From assembly GCA_028293125.1 (NCBI GenBank), contig JAQGPJ010000010.1, forward strand, positions 62,001 through 126,000: DNA of 64,000 nt, in the 5' to 3' direction. This DNA comes from Verrucomicrobiales bacterium. Its GTDB lineage: Bacteria > Verrucomicrobiota > Verrucomicrobiia > Verrucomicrobiales > V1-33. Of the stretch, positions 49,982 through 58,293 are shown piece by piece. The position numbers were made by a program, and so were the translations under genes. The notes beneath the pieces are model-generated. The model searched no databases. It was not told the origin of the DNA and saw only the letters and a list, made by a program, of their open reading frames with translations. Every line of letters begins with the position of its first letter. The stretch's first letter is position 1.

Positions 49982-52900
49982 TCAGGGGAGGGAGGCGCTC
50001 AGGCGGTAGAAGCGGCGGGTGGTTTCCGTGCTGCGGGATGTGTCCGGCAGGGGCCTGAAGGTCACCGTGTCCCGGCCATCTGTTCCTGTGGTGACTTCCA
50101 TGGTTCCGATAGCCGGGGTCCAGTCCGGGGAATCATCCAGACGGGTGGCAGTTTCTATTACCAGAGCGGCGTCTCCGGCGGATTGGGCACGGGAAAACTG
50201 GAGGGTGATGCCGCTGCCAGTGGCTTGAGCCGGGGCAACGGACAGCAGGGGGTGACTGATGGCATCGCGGGGCTGGGTGCCGGACGCATACTCCAGCAGA
50301 TTCGGCGCGCCATCGGCGTCCGCATCGGCCAGGGGATCAGCGGGTTTCAGAGGGATGGCGGCAGCCCATGCGGCAAATCCCGGAGCGTCCGCTTTTCCGG
50401 GATTTCCGCCCGCCACGGTGCTGGTCCGCCAGTTGCCGGCCACAGAGGGATCGCTCTGACCGCTCCGGGGATTGAGCAACACCAGCGGGAATCCGGTGCC
50501 GTCCGTTCCGTCCGGCCAAGGGGAACTGTCCTTGTAGGTCAGCTCAAAAATTGTGGACCCGTCCGCCGCCGCCAGCCGCAGGGTTTCGCCGGAATTCGAC
50601 AGCGCGGTGTCGTCGGCGAACGCGCCGGCGATGGTCAGTCCGGAGCCATAACGCAGGGTCATGGCTGCGGGGTTCTTCACCACCAGCATCCGGGCTCCGG
50701 GCGCCAGTCCGGTGAGGACCGCGTTGTTGAAGTCGAAGCTGATGCCGGCGGTGAAGCGGCAGTTCCGAAGCTGCACGGTCTGCGTGGAGATGTTCCACAG
50801 CTCCAGAAACTCAAAATCCCCGTCATCCGTGTAGCCGGCCGCCGCCTCCGCGGGAGAGGGATCGGCGGGATGGTAATGCAGCTTGCTGAGCACCAGATTG
50901 GCCGCCGAGGCCGGGACGCCGCTGATGAAGGTGGCCTCCGTCAGAGCTGACCAAGCACCGTTGGAGAGCGTGCGAGCCTTCACGGTCGGGGAGTTCCGCA
51001 GTGCCGGCGGGTGAGCGGCATCGTAGAGGCCGGCGGTGGGGGAGACCCCGCCACTACTGCCTTTGGAGGCCACCAAACGGACGGAGCAGAGGAAGTCGCT
51101 GCTGGTGACGGACTGGTTCAGTCCCTGCACCGCCAGCACGTTGGCACCCACTTTCAGCAGTGGGCGGAAGGTGGCGTCGGGGATGTTGAAGGACTCGTAG
51201 TTCACGGCGTTGTCGTCTGAATTCAGAGCCGTGGCCGTGGAGTTCCATGATTCACTGGCGGGGGCGTTCACCCGCTGGATCACCGTGCCGTTGAGGGCCG
51301 CCACCAGTCCATCGTCGTAGCGGGCCTGCAGGGCCAGGTTCTGCATGGCGTCGATTTCAGCTTGGCTGGAGATTTGGAAGCTGATTCGGAAATAAGCCCC
51401 CGACCGGCGGCCATACATGGCGGCCTGGGTGTCGGTTTTGAAGAATGGTCGGTAGGTGGTGTCGAGATCGAAACCCAGTCCGTTCTGTCCTGTCTGCCAG
51501 GAGGCGGCATTGGAGGGGCCGGCCACTGTCCTCCAGGAGGTGCCGATGCCGGAGGTGGGCACCCACCAGGTGCAGGGCGCGCCGTCCTCAATCAGCGCCT
51601 GGGTGGAGATGGAACCCAGCGTGGAGGGATCCGTGCCATCCAAAGTGTAGTAAATCTGCGCGCTGCCTCCCGTTTCCGCCAGCTTCAGGTCCAGTGGTGC
51701 CCCCGCCGCCACGGGCCCGCCGAAGGGCGTGAGCAGCGGCGCGGAAACGGAGGGGAACAGCCCCGTGGCCTGGAACTGGGAAAGCACCAGGGCGTTGCGC
51801 CCGGCCATGAAGGTATTCCGCAGCCAGTTGATCTCTGGTTTCCAATGGGTGTCGGGCGTCAGGGCGATGTTGTAGGGATCGTTGCGGTTCACATCCCCCC
51901 ACCGCGCGGATTCCGCCAGGATGGGCAGCTGCAGCTGGGAGGCCAAGGAGTCCAGCCGGGCCTGGTTCGCTTCCGTGGTCATGGCTCCGCCGTTGAAAAA
52001 ATGCCGCTGCAGGTGGTCGGCGAATTTCCGTCTGAACGCCGGAAACCCGCGCATTTGGGCATACGGCCAGGCCACACTGCCCTGGGTGCCCACGCGGGTG
52101 CTGTCAAAATCAGCCACATCCTGGGCCGGTGGATAGGTCAGCCAGAAAGGGGGCGATCCGCCAGTGGCGAACAGGTTCGTCATCAGATGCGTGCCCATGC
52201 TCATTTCCCCGTCCCAGGAGTGAAACACATAACCGCCGGGGACCGTGCGTGACCGCCGGGCCGCATACCAGTTCTTGTTGTCAAAATAACCGACCTGTCC
52301 CTCCTGGTTGCCGCTCTTCAGATAAATCGGCGAGCACCAGTCGTAGTCGCCGGCCCAGATGCGCACGATCAGGGAATCGATGTAGCTGTCCAGATCGATC
52401 ATGGCGGCCAGGGCGGCGTAATCCTCATCCGAATTCACGCCCGCGTCCGCTTTGGCCAACACTTCATCCCAGGAGCTGCCGTCGCCGTCCAGCTGCGAAT
52501 AGTTCTCGCCGATATAGGTGGGGTGATGGATGACATCCCAGTCCTCCGGCTTACCGCCGTAGTGTGAGGAATAGTAGTCGGCATTGGGCCGCTCCTCCAA
52601 GTCATAGATACCCCAGTAAAGCCCATTCAGGTAAACGTGGACGTATCGGCCCCCGGGGCTGATGTGGCCCATGTCGTTCTCTGTCAGGCGCTGGAAGCGG
52701 TCGCGGGTGTAGGTGGCGTGCGGAGCCAGGATGTAGGGATCGTTTCCGAACGGCACCGCCCAGCCGTCGTGGCCTCCGGGCCGGAGCAGCAGCTGATTGA
52801 AGGTGTTGACACCGGAGCCGGGATAAAAGGGGTAGCGCAGCTTGTCCGTGCCGTATTTTTTCCGGAAGTAGAGGCGCATTGGCTTTTTGGGATGCTCGCG

Positions 52901-54610
52901 GGCATTGCCGCCGTGGATGCGCACACCGCAGTCGATCTGGCCGTCGGGGCTCAGTCCGGGTCCGAACCACTCCATGGAGATGGCCACCTCGTTGGAACCC
53001 TCGCGGCCATTGGCGTAAATGCCGTCGGGATCGAAAAACCCGCCGATGGCGCCCGTAAGTGCCACGATGGGCAGTGTGGAGCTCAGAGCCCGCTCCATGG
53101 AGCCTGAATAGGCGTCGTCGTTGACCACGCTCTGGTCCATGGCGTAGTCCGACGGCACTGGCACCTCAAAGCCTGTGGTGGGGCTGACCGTGGTGCCCCA
53201 TGTGGAGGGAAAGCCCGGCTGACTGCCGCTCTGGCGGATCACGGACGCGGGAAACACGTAGGTCTGTGTGTCCACATTGGACGGATGCAGGCCTGTGCTG
53301 AAGGCGGCCGCCCTCACCACCGTGGTTTTGAAGAGGCTGACGGGAGCCGTCCAAGTCTGCCCATGGGACAGCGTGGGCACGGAGCCGTCCAGCGTGTAGC
53401 GGATCACGGCGCCCGGCGTGGAGCTGGTGATGGCAAGCTCGAACGGCGCGGTGAACAGGCCGCGGTCCACATTGAATTTTGTGTCCCCTGTGAAGCCGTC
53501 CGCCGCCGGGGAGTTCGCCGCCGCGGGAGTGGGGGTGGCGAAGTAGCCTGTCCTCACCGGCTGGGTCAGATCCAGACGGCCCAGCTCCAGTTCCGGACTG
53601 AGGAGAATGTCCGTGTTGGACAGCGAGGCGTTGAGCACTTGGAAGCTCAGCACGTTTTTTCCGCTGCGGAGATTGGCCAGAAAGGGCGTCACGTCCGTCT
53701 CCTCCAGCGACACGGCGTCCTCCTCGTCGCGGATGCCGTTGGCGGTGGAGTTGAAATACACCACTGCCGGCGCATTTCCCGTGGCGATGGTGGTGGCGTT
53801 CAAACCCGCCACCATGCCGTCGTCATACCGCGCCCTCAGCTTCAGGGTGCTCAGCCCCTCGAGATTGGTCATCTGAAACGGCAGCCGGACATAACAGGAG
53901 GTGGCCTGGTTCAGCATCGCCGATTCCGTGTCCCCCCCGCTCCCGAAATAAACGCTGTAGTCCAGCCCCGGTGTGCTGGTGTCGAATCCGATCCCCGTGG
54001 TGGCGCTGCGCCAGGAGGAGTCGTTGTAGTCCGGCGTGCGCCATTTCACAAAATCATCCTCCGGCACCAGCCATTTGCAGGCCGCGCCCCCGGCCACCAG
54101 TTTGTTGAGGATCTCCGGCTGGTGCAGACCATAGGACCGGTCGTCCACCTGCGGGGGATACGGATCGAAAACCGTGGCCGGCGCCATGACACCGGGAGGG
54201 ATCAGCGCCAGATAGCCGCCGGATTTCTCCAGTTTGAAGCCGGTGTGCAGCGGCTTCGCGGGATCGGTGCGGTTTTTCCCGGAGGCCCAGACCAGCAGAT
54301 ACTGACCCCGGTTCAAGGTCAGGGAGGGGAAAATCCACTGGCGCGGTGCGGCCTTGTCCACAGTCAGGGAGTATCCTGCCAAGTTTACCGGATCCGCGCC
54401 GGGATTGTAAATTTCGATGTAATCGGATCTGTCCCCGTCGTCATCCTGGATTACATCCGCATTGGCCGCCAAAAACTCCGAAAGCCTGACCTCCCCCTGG
54501 GCCGGGGACCACCCCGTCAGCAGGAGAGCGGCAAAGGCGGCCTTTGGGGAACAGGCCCATGCCGAAAGGGAAAACCGGCGGAGGGAGGAGGGAGGGGGGA
54601 GCTTACACAC
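49982..54610 (-). CDS. Giant secreted CotH-kinase/lamin-tail-domain protein
   Basis: This protein of about 1540 residues (numbered from GTG 54610) has a signal peptide ending near 'LLLTGWSPAQG'. Domains in order: lamin-tail domain (about 40-150, 'RLSEFLAANADVIQDDDGD', 'YIEIYNPGADPVNLAGYSL'); a jelly-roll module (about 170-350); a chitobiase-type Ig-like unit ('YTLDGSVPTLSHG'); CotH-like domain (about 530-830; 'GVRIHGGNAREHPKKPMRL', 'VYLNGLYWGIYDLEERPNAD', 'NWYAARRSRTVPGG'); a second Ig-like unit ('YYTLDGTDPST'); a second lamin tail (about 1260-1400); and a C-terminal Y-R module. CotH proteins are atypical kinases that phosphorylate secreted proteins; activity is not proven here. The start is uncertain (ATG 54730 possible), but a TATAAT overlapping that ATG favours the later one. 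Confidence 0.85.
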   Translation of the reverse strand: MCKLPPPSSLRRFSLSAWACSPKAAFAALLLTGWSPAQGEVRLSEFLAANADVIQDDDGDRSDYIEIYNPGADPVNLAGYSLTVDKAAPRQWIFPSLTLNRGQYLLVWASGKNRTDPAKPLHTGFKLEKSGGYLALIPPGVMAPATVFDPYPPQVDDRSYGLHQPEILNKLVAGGAACKWLVPEDDFVKWRTPDYNDSSWRSATTGIGFDTSTPGLDYSVYFGSGGDTESAMLNQATSCYVRLPFQMTNLEGLSTLKLRARYDDGMVAGLNATTIATGNAPAVVYFNSTANGIRDEEDAVSLEETDVTPFLANLRSGKNVLSFQVLNASLSNTDILLSPELELGRLDLTQPVRTGYFATPTPAAANSPAADGFTGDTKFNVDRGLFTAPFELAITSSTPGAVIRYTLDGSVPTLSHGQTWTAPVSLFKTTVVRAAAFSTGLHPSNVDTQTYVFPASVIRQSGSQPGFPSTWGTTVSPTTGFEVPVPSDYAMDQSVVNDDAYSGSMERALSSTLPIVALTGAIGGFFDPDGIYANGREGSNEVAISMEWFGPGLSPDGQIDCGVRIHGGNAREHPKKPMRLYFRKKYGTDKLRYPFYPGSGVNTFNQLLLRPGGHDGWAVPFGNDPYILAPHATYTRDRFQRLTENDMGHISPGGRYVHVYLNGLYWGIYDLEERPNADYYSSHYGGKPEDWDVIHHPTYIGENYSQLDGDGSSWDEVLAKADAGVNSDEDYAALAAMIDLDSYIDSLIVRIWAGDYDWCSPIYLKSGNQEGQVGYFDNKNWYAARRSRTVPGGYVFHSWDGEMSMGTHLMTNLFATGGSPPFWLTYPPAQDVADFDSTRVGTQGSVAWPYAQMRGFPAFRRKFADHLQRHFFNGGAMTTEANQARLDSLASQLQLPILAESARWGDVNRNDPYNIALTPDTHWKPEINWLRNTFMAGRNALVLSQFQATGLFPSVSAPLLTPFGGPVAAGAPLDLKLAETGGSAQIYYTLDGTDPSTLGSISTQALIEDGAPCTWWVPTSGIGTSWRTVAGPSNAASWQTGQNGLGFDLDTTYRPFFKTDTQAAMYGRRSGAYFRISFQISSQAEIDAMQNLALQARYDDGLVAALNGTVIQRVNAPASESWNSTATALNSDDNAVNYESFNIPDATFRPLLKVGANVLAVQGLNQSVTSSDFLCSVRLVASKGSSGGVSPTAGLYDAAHPPALRNSPTVKARTLSNGAWSALTEATFISGVPASAANLVLSKLHYHPADPSPAEAAAGYTDDGDFEFLELWNISTQTVQLRNCRFTAGISFDFNNAVLTGLAPGARMLVVKNPAAMTLRYGSGLTIAGAFADDTALSNSGETLRLAAADGSTIFELTYKDSSPWPDGTDGTGFPLVLLNPRSGQSDPSVAGNWRTSTVAGGNPGKADAPGFAAWAAAIPLKPADPLADADADGAPNLLEYASGTQPRDAISHPLLSVAPAQATGSGITLQFSRAQSAGDAALVIETATRLDDSPDWTPAIGTMEVTTGTDGRDTVTFRPLPDTSRSTETTRRFYRLSASLP

Positions 54611-54728
54611 AAACACAAAGCGCGCAGGTGAGGGGGACGGGCACAGGCCGGCGGTGATCCTGGGAAACGCACCGAGGCGGTGGAAACGGATGCCACTATG
54701 CGGTTTACACCAGCAGAAGGCAATTTGC

Positions 54729-54734
54729 ATTATA
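54729..54734 (-). promoter_or_regulatory. Candidate -10 box for the left CotH gene
   Basis: The minus strand reads TATAAT here, a perfect -10 hexamer in 'TTGTATAATGC'. No good -35 is seen 17 bases upstream. If used, transcription would start near 54722, which places the ATG at 54730 outside the mRNA and supports a start around 54610-54616. Confidence 0.35.
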
Positions 54735-54866
54735 CAAATAAGCGCAGGCTTAGGCGGGACAGGAGGACGGGGAACAGAGGTGGCGGAAACAGTTTGGCGC
54801 TGAAATTTTCAGCTTGGTGGGAGGAAGTCCGTGCGTTGGAGAAGGTTGAATCCTTATATGCGGATG

Positions 54867-54886
54867 TTCTTAATGACGGTTAAGAA
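54867..54886. promoter_or_regulatory. 7-bp dyad in the divergent region
   Basis: TTCTTAA (54867-54873) and TTAAGAA (54880-54886) are a perfect inverted repeat with a 6-base spacer, followed on the plus strand by ACTTTTT. It may be a regulator site or a weak terminator. Confidence 0.35.
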
Positions 54887-54963
54887 ACTTTTTGATTTCA
54901 TTTCAGCAGCCATGCGCGGAAACGGGTTTTGCCGGGCTGATGCAGTTTTTTGACCTTTCTCAG

Positions 54964-54987
54964 GCATTTTTTGAAAAATAAAAATGC
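54964..54987. promoter_or_regulatory. 8-bp A/T-rich dyad in the divergent region
   Basis: GCATTTTT (54964-54971) and AAAAATGC (54980-54987) are a perfect inverted repeat with an 8-base A-rich spacer, about 155 bases before the start of the right-hand gene. A DNA-bending or operator role is possible. Confidence 0.35.
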
Positions 54988-55141
54988 TGGGGCATGGGAT
55001 AAACACCGAGCGGAAATGAATAAAACGGTATGAAACAGCATGTGGAACTCCAATTATTTTAAACTTGTCCGCCGGTGCCGCCGCCCGGCAGGATGGCATG
55101 TCCAAGTCTTTCAGGACCTGCTCATCACAGCTTCCACCCTT

Positions 55142-58100
55142 ATGAATAAACTTCTTTCAGCCACGGGCCTGTGCTGCCTGACGCTGTTGCCCGCCGCACA
55201 CGCGGAGGAAATCGCCAATTCCCTTACGGAGTTCTCAGGCAGCCAAGCCAATCTGGGCTGGTACTGGGGCTGGCGGGACTACACCGGCGACGGCACCGGT
55301 GATAGCACCTACGATCCCATCCATTCCTTCATCCCCTTTACCGCCAATCAGTGGAACGGCAACCAGTTCGCCCGGGGCGGCAATCCCCCCTGGACATTCA
55401 TGGCCGCGGACGCATCCCATCCCAACAGCGCCGGCAACGGCGGTGAAAACTGGGTCATTCGCCGCTGGCAGGCGGTTGAGGTAACGGAGGTGACGCCGGT
55501 GAAGGTGACCCTCAGCCTGCGCAAGCAGAACACCGGAGGGGGTGGGGGGACCACCGGCGCGCTGTTTCAGAACGGCAATCTGAGGTTCTCCCGGGCGGTG
55601 GAGGGCACCGACGGGGACGGCTACACGGTGGATTATTTTCTGAATGTTCTGCCGGGGGACCGGATCGATCTCGCCCTGACTCCCGTGAATGCCGACGGCA
55701 CGCGGGATGACGGCTACGACGGCTCGTATTTCTCCATGGTGGTGGACAACGATCCGGGGGCCTCCCCCCACCTCCAGCCGGACGGGGAAACCTTCACTCC
55801 GGCCTCGTCGGCGGATTCCGATGCCGACGGAATGCCGGACTTCTGGGAGAAAAACTACAGCCCGGGCCAGAACCTCACGGATTTCAAAGCCGGCGGGGAT
55901 TTTGAAAACGACGGTCTGGCCGATGCGACGGAGTACGCCCGCGGGTCGAATCCTACTCTGCCGGACACGGACGGCGACGGACTGAGCGACAAGGTGGAGA
56001 CAAAATCCGGCACTCACGTGGATGCCAATGACACCGGCTCCGATCCCGCCAAAACGGACACCGACGGGGACGGTCTGGCCGATGGCGCGGAGGTGGCGGC
56101 CATTCCGCCCACCAATCCGAACAAGACGGACACCGACGATGACGGGTTTCCGGATCCTGAGGAGATTCAGTTTGGCAGCAATCCGGTCTCCGGGGATGAT
56201 ACCCCGCTGACCCAGGCTGCGGCAGACTCCGTGACCGACTTCTCCGGGGCGCAGGGGGAGAACGGCTGGGAATACGGTTACCGTGACACGGCCGCCACCG
56301 GTTATACGCTCAATTACGATCCCGTCACCGCCTTCACCAAATTTGCCGGGGGCAGCGACAATCCGGACGGCTGGATCGAGGGGCTGGACAGCACCCAGCA
56401 ATGGAATGCGGGGGGCAACAAGTGGGACATCCAAAACAACGCGCCATGGACGGAGATCTCAGCCGGCGCCACCCATCCCAACGGCATGAACAACGGTCCC
56501 GAACACTGGACCATCCGGCGCTGGAAGGCCACGGAGCTGACCGGGCCCACACCGGTGGGCATTCTGTGGAGTGTTCGGAAAACAGATCCCAATGGCGACG
56601 GTGTGACCGGCATGGTGTTTCTGAACGGCAAAATCCTGGATCTCAAGACCATCGCCGGCAATGACAATACCGGATTCATCCGCCGCGTGTACTTGGTGCT
56701 GAAGCCGACGGATGTGGTGGATCTGGCCCTCAGTCCGGTTGGCCTGCAGGAGGCGGTGGACGGCAATGACAGCTCGGGCACCTGGCTGCGGGTGGACAAG
56801 CGGATTCCCGCCCAGCCCATTTCCTCTAATGGAGCCTGGTTCGCCGCGCCGGGCGCTGCGGACACGGACGGGGACGGCCTGGCCGACCCATGGGAGCTTC
56901 ACGTCACAGCGGACAGCACGGTGGACCCCCCGGTGGCCGGATCCCTGACGCTGCTGACCTCCGGCACCGCAGACAACGACACCGACGGCCTGACCAATCT
57001 TCAGGAGCAGGAGCGCGGCACCCATCCTCTGAAAGACGACACCGACGGTGACGGATTGCCGGACAGCGTGGAAACCGCGACCGGAGTGGAGGCCAGCGCC
57101 TCCGACACCGGCACTAGCCCGCTGCTGGCGGATTCCGACGGCGACGGCCTGAGCGACTATGAGGAACTGCGGGCGGTGCAGTTCAAGTCCAATCCATGGC
57201 TGGCCAATTCCGACGGGGACTTCTACAACGACGCCAATGAGCTCCGCCGCAACGGAGATCCGGCGGTCACGACGACTTACGAAAACGGACAGGTCGCCGG
57301 GGGGCTGGCGTCCTCGGTGCTGGATTTTGGTGGGGAGCAGGGACCGAACTGGTTCTACGGATACCGGAATCTGACAGTCGACGGTGGCGAGCAGGATTAC
57401 AATCCCGGGGACTTCATCCCGATCGAAGCCTTCAACGGCAGCTGGGCCGTCGGCGGCAATCCCCCTTGGACCGGCATCTGGGGCGACGGCGCGCATCCCA
57501 ATGGACCCAACAACAGCAACGTCCACTGGGCGCTGCGCCGCTGGGTGGCCAGTCCGGAGATCATTCCCGCCGCCAAACCGCTGGCTTTCTGGTGGCATGT
57601 GCGCAAGTCCGTCCGCACGGACACCGACGGCGTCACCGGTGCTTTGTATCTCAATGGCAGGCTGCTGGACAGCGCGGCCATGCCCGGCACCGACACTCAG
57701 GGCGTCACCCGGATCGTCTATGCCAATATCGCCCCCAACGACGTAGTCGACCTCGCGCTGCAGCCGAACGGTCCTGGACTGGGCAATCTGGAGGGCAATG
57801 ACTACTCCGATGGCAGCTTCACGTTCCTGCGGGTCTCCGAGACGATTCCCGCCGGTGCCGTCCAGCCGGACGGCACGGCTTTCCCGCCGGTGGCCACCGG
57901 CGGCACCCTGCAGATAGCCTCGGTCACCCGGCAGGCCGCCACCGGAGCGGTGACGCTGACCTGGCCCTCGGAGAGCGGCAAGGTCTACGATGTCGTCTAC
58001 AGCGAAACCTTGGCGGCGGGAAGCTGGCAGACGCTGTCCCCTGCCGCCGGCCTGGCGGGCACCGGAGGCACTCTGAGCTTCACGGACACCGTGGCCGCCC

Positions 58101-58150
58101 CGGCGGTGCCGCCGAAAAACCGCATCTTTTATCGTGTCACGCAGCGCTGA
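55142..58150 (+). CDS. Secreted protein with three copies of an unnamed domain and TSP3-like calcium repeats
   Basis: This 1002-residue protein has a signal peptide (about 1-20, 'LTLLPAAHA'). A domain of about 210 residues occurs three times, starting near residues 25, 365 and 720: each begins with '[ED]F[SG]G[SA]Q' or 'DFGGEQG', then W/Y-x-Y/W-G-[YW]-R, then '[GN]xPPW' or 'APW' and 'HPN', then 'W[VTA][IL]RRW'. The copies are linked by Asp-rich strings such as 'DTDGDGLSDKVETKSGTHVD', like thrombospondin type 3 repeats that bind Ca2+. The C-terminal 90 residues are the Y-R module. I do not recognise the repeated domain; its Trp/Tyr-rich pattern would suit carbohydrate binding. The ATG at 55142 starts the signal peptide. 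Confidence 0.82.
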   Translation: MNKLLSATGLCCLTLLPAAHAEEIANSLTEFSGSQANLGWYWGWRDYTGDGTGDSTYDPIHSFIPFTANQWNGNQFARGGNPPWTFMAADASHPNSAGNGGENWVIRRWQAVEVTEVTPVKVTLSLRKQNTGGGGGTTGALFQNGNLRFSRAVEGTDGDGYTVDYFLNVLPGDRIDLALTPVNADGTRDDGYDGSYFSMVVDNDPGASPHLQPDGETFTPASSADSDADGMPDFWEKNYSPGQNLTDFKAGGDFENDGLADATEYARGSNPTLPDTDGDGLSDKVETKSGTHVDANDTGSDPAKTDTDGDGLADGAEVAAIPPTNPNKTDTDDDGFPDPEEIQFGSNPVSGDDTPLTQAAADSVTDFSGAQGENGWEYGYRDTAATGYTLNYDPVTAFTKFAGGSDNPDGWIEGLDSTQQWNAGGNKWDIQNNAPWTEISAGATHPNGMNNGPEHWTIRRWKATELTGPTPVGILWSVRKTDPNGDGVTGMVFLNGKILDLKTIAGNDNTGFIRRVYLVLKPTDVVDLALSPVGLQEAVDGNDSSGTWLRVDKRIPAQPISSNGAWFAAPGAADTDGDGLADPWELHVTADSTVDPPVAGSLTLLTSGTADNDTDGLTNLQEQERGTHPLKDDTDGDGLPDSVETATGVEASASDTGTSPLLADSDGDGLSDYEELRAVQFKSNPWLANSDGDFYNDANELRRNGDPAVTTTYENGQVAGGLASSVLDFGGEQGPNWFYGYRNLTVDGGEQDYNPGDFIPIEAFNGSWAVGGNPPWTGIWGDGAHPNGPNNSNVHWALRRWVASPEIIPAAKPLAFWWHVRKSVRTDTDGVTGALYLNGRLLDSAAMPGTDTQGVTRIVYANIAPNDVVDLALQPNGPGLGNLEGNDYSDGSFTFLRVSETIPAGAVQPDGTAFPPVATGGTLQIASVTRQAATGAVTLTWPSESGKVYDVVYSETLAAGSWQTLSPAAGLAGTGGTLSFTDTVAAPAVPPKNRIFYRVTQR

Positions 58151-58232
58151 TTTCCTTTATAATAATCAAACCTTTATCCGGTGCGCGTCAGTTTCCGGAC
58201 TGCTGTGGCACCGTAATGGCATGTAAAAATCA

Positions 58233-58272
58233 ATGTCCGGCCCCGGCTTGGGCTCCCGCCGGGGCCGGACAT
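58233..58272 (+). promoter_or_regulatory. Perfect 14-bp inverted repeat just before the second CotH gene
   Basis: ATGTCCGGCCCCGG (58233-58246) and CCGGGGCCGGACAT (58259-58272) pair fully around a 12-base loop. It ends 21 bases before the ATG at 58294, so in RNA it would form a very stable 5' hairpin next to the start. No T-tract follows, so it is not a usual terminator of the preceding gene. Confidence 0.65.
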
Positions 58273-58293
58273 CAGCCCCCCCCACATTCCTCC

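Larger units (their letters stand above)
54611..55141. other. A/T-rich divergent intergenic region between two giant secreted-protein genes
   Basis: About 530 bases (410 if the left gene starts at 54730) without a convincing gene. From about 54850 to 55060 it is clearly richer in A+T than the rest of the window. It contains two perfect dyads and a TATAAT box, and should hold the promoters of both flanking genes. No tRNA or recognised RNA family was found. Confidence 0.6.

Noticed and set aside
58158..58163. Perfect TATAAT hexamer just after the three-repeat protein gene, as a promoter for the second CotH gene
   Set aside because: No -35 element at a suitable distance; a single hexamer in an A/T-rich spot is weak evidence.
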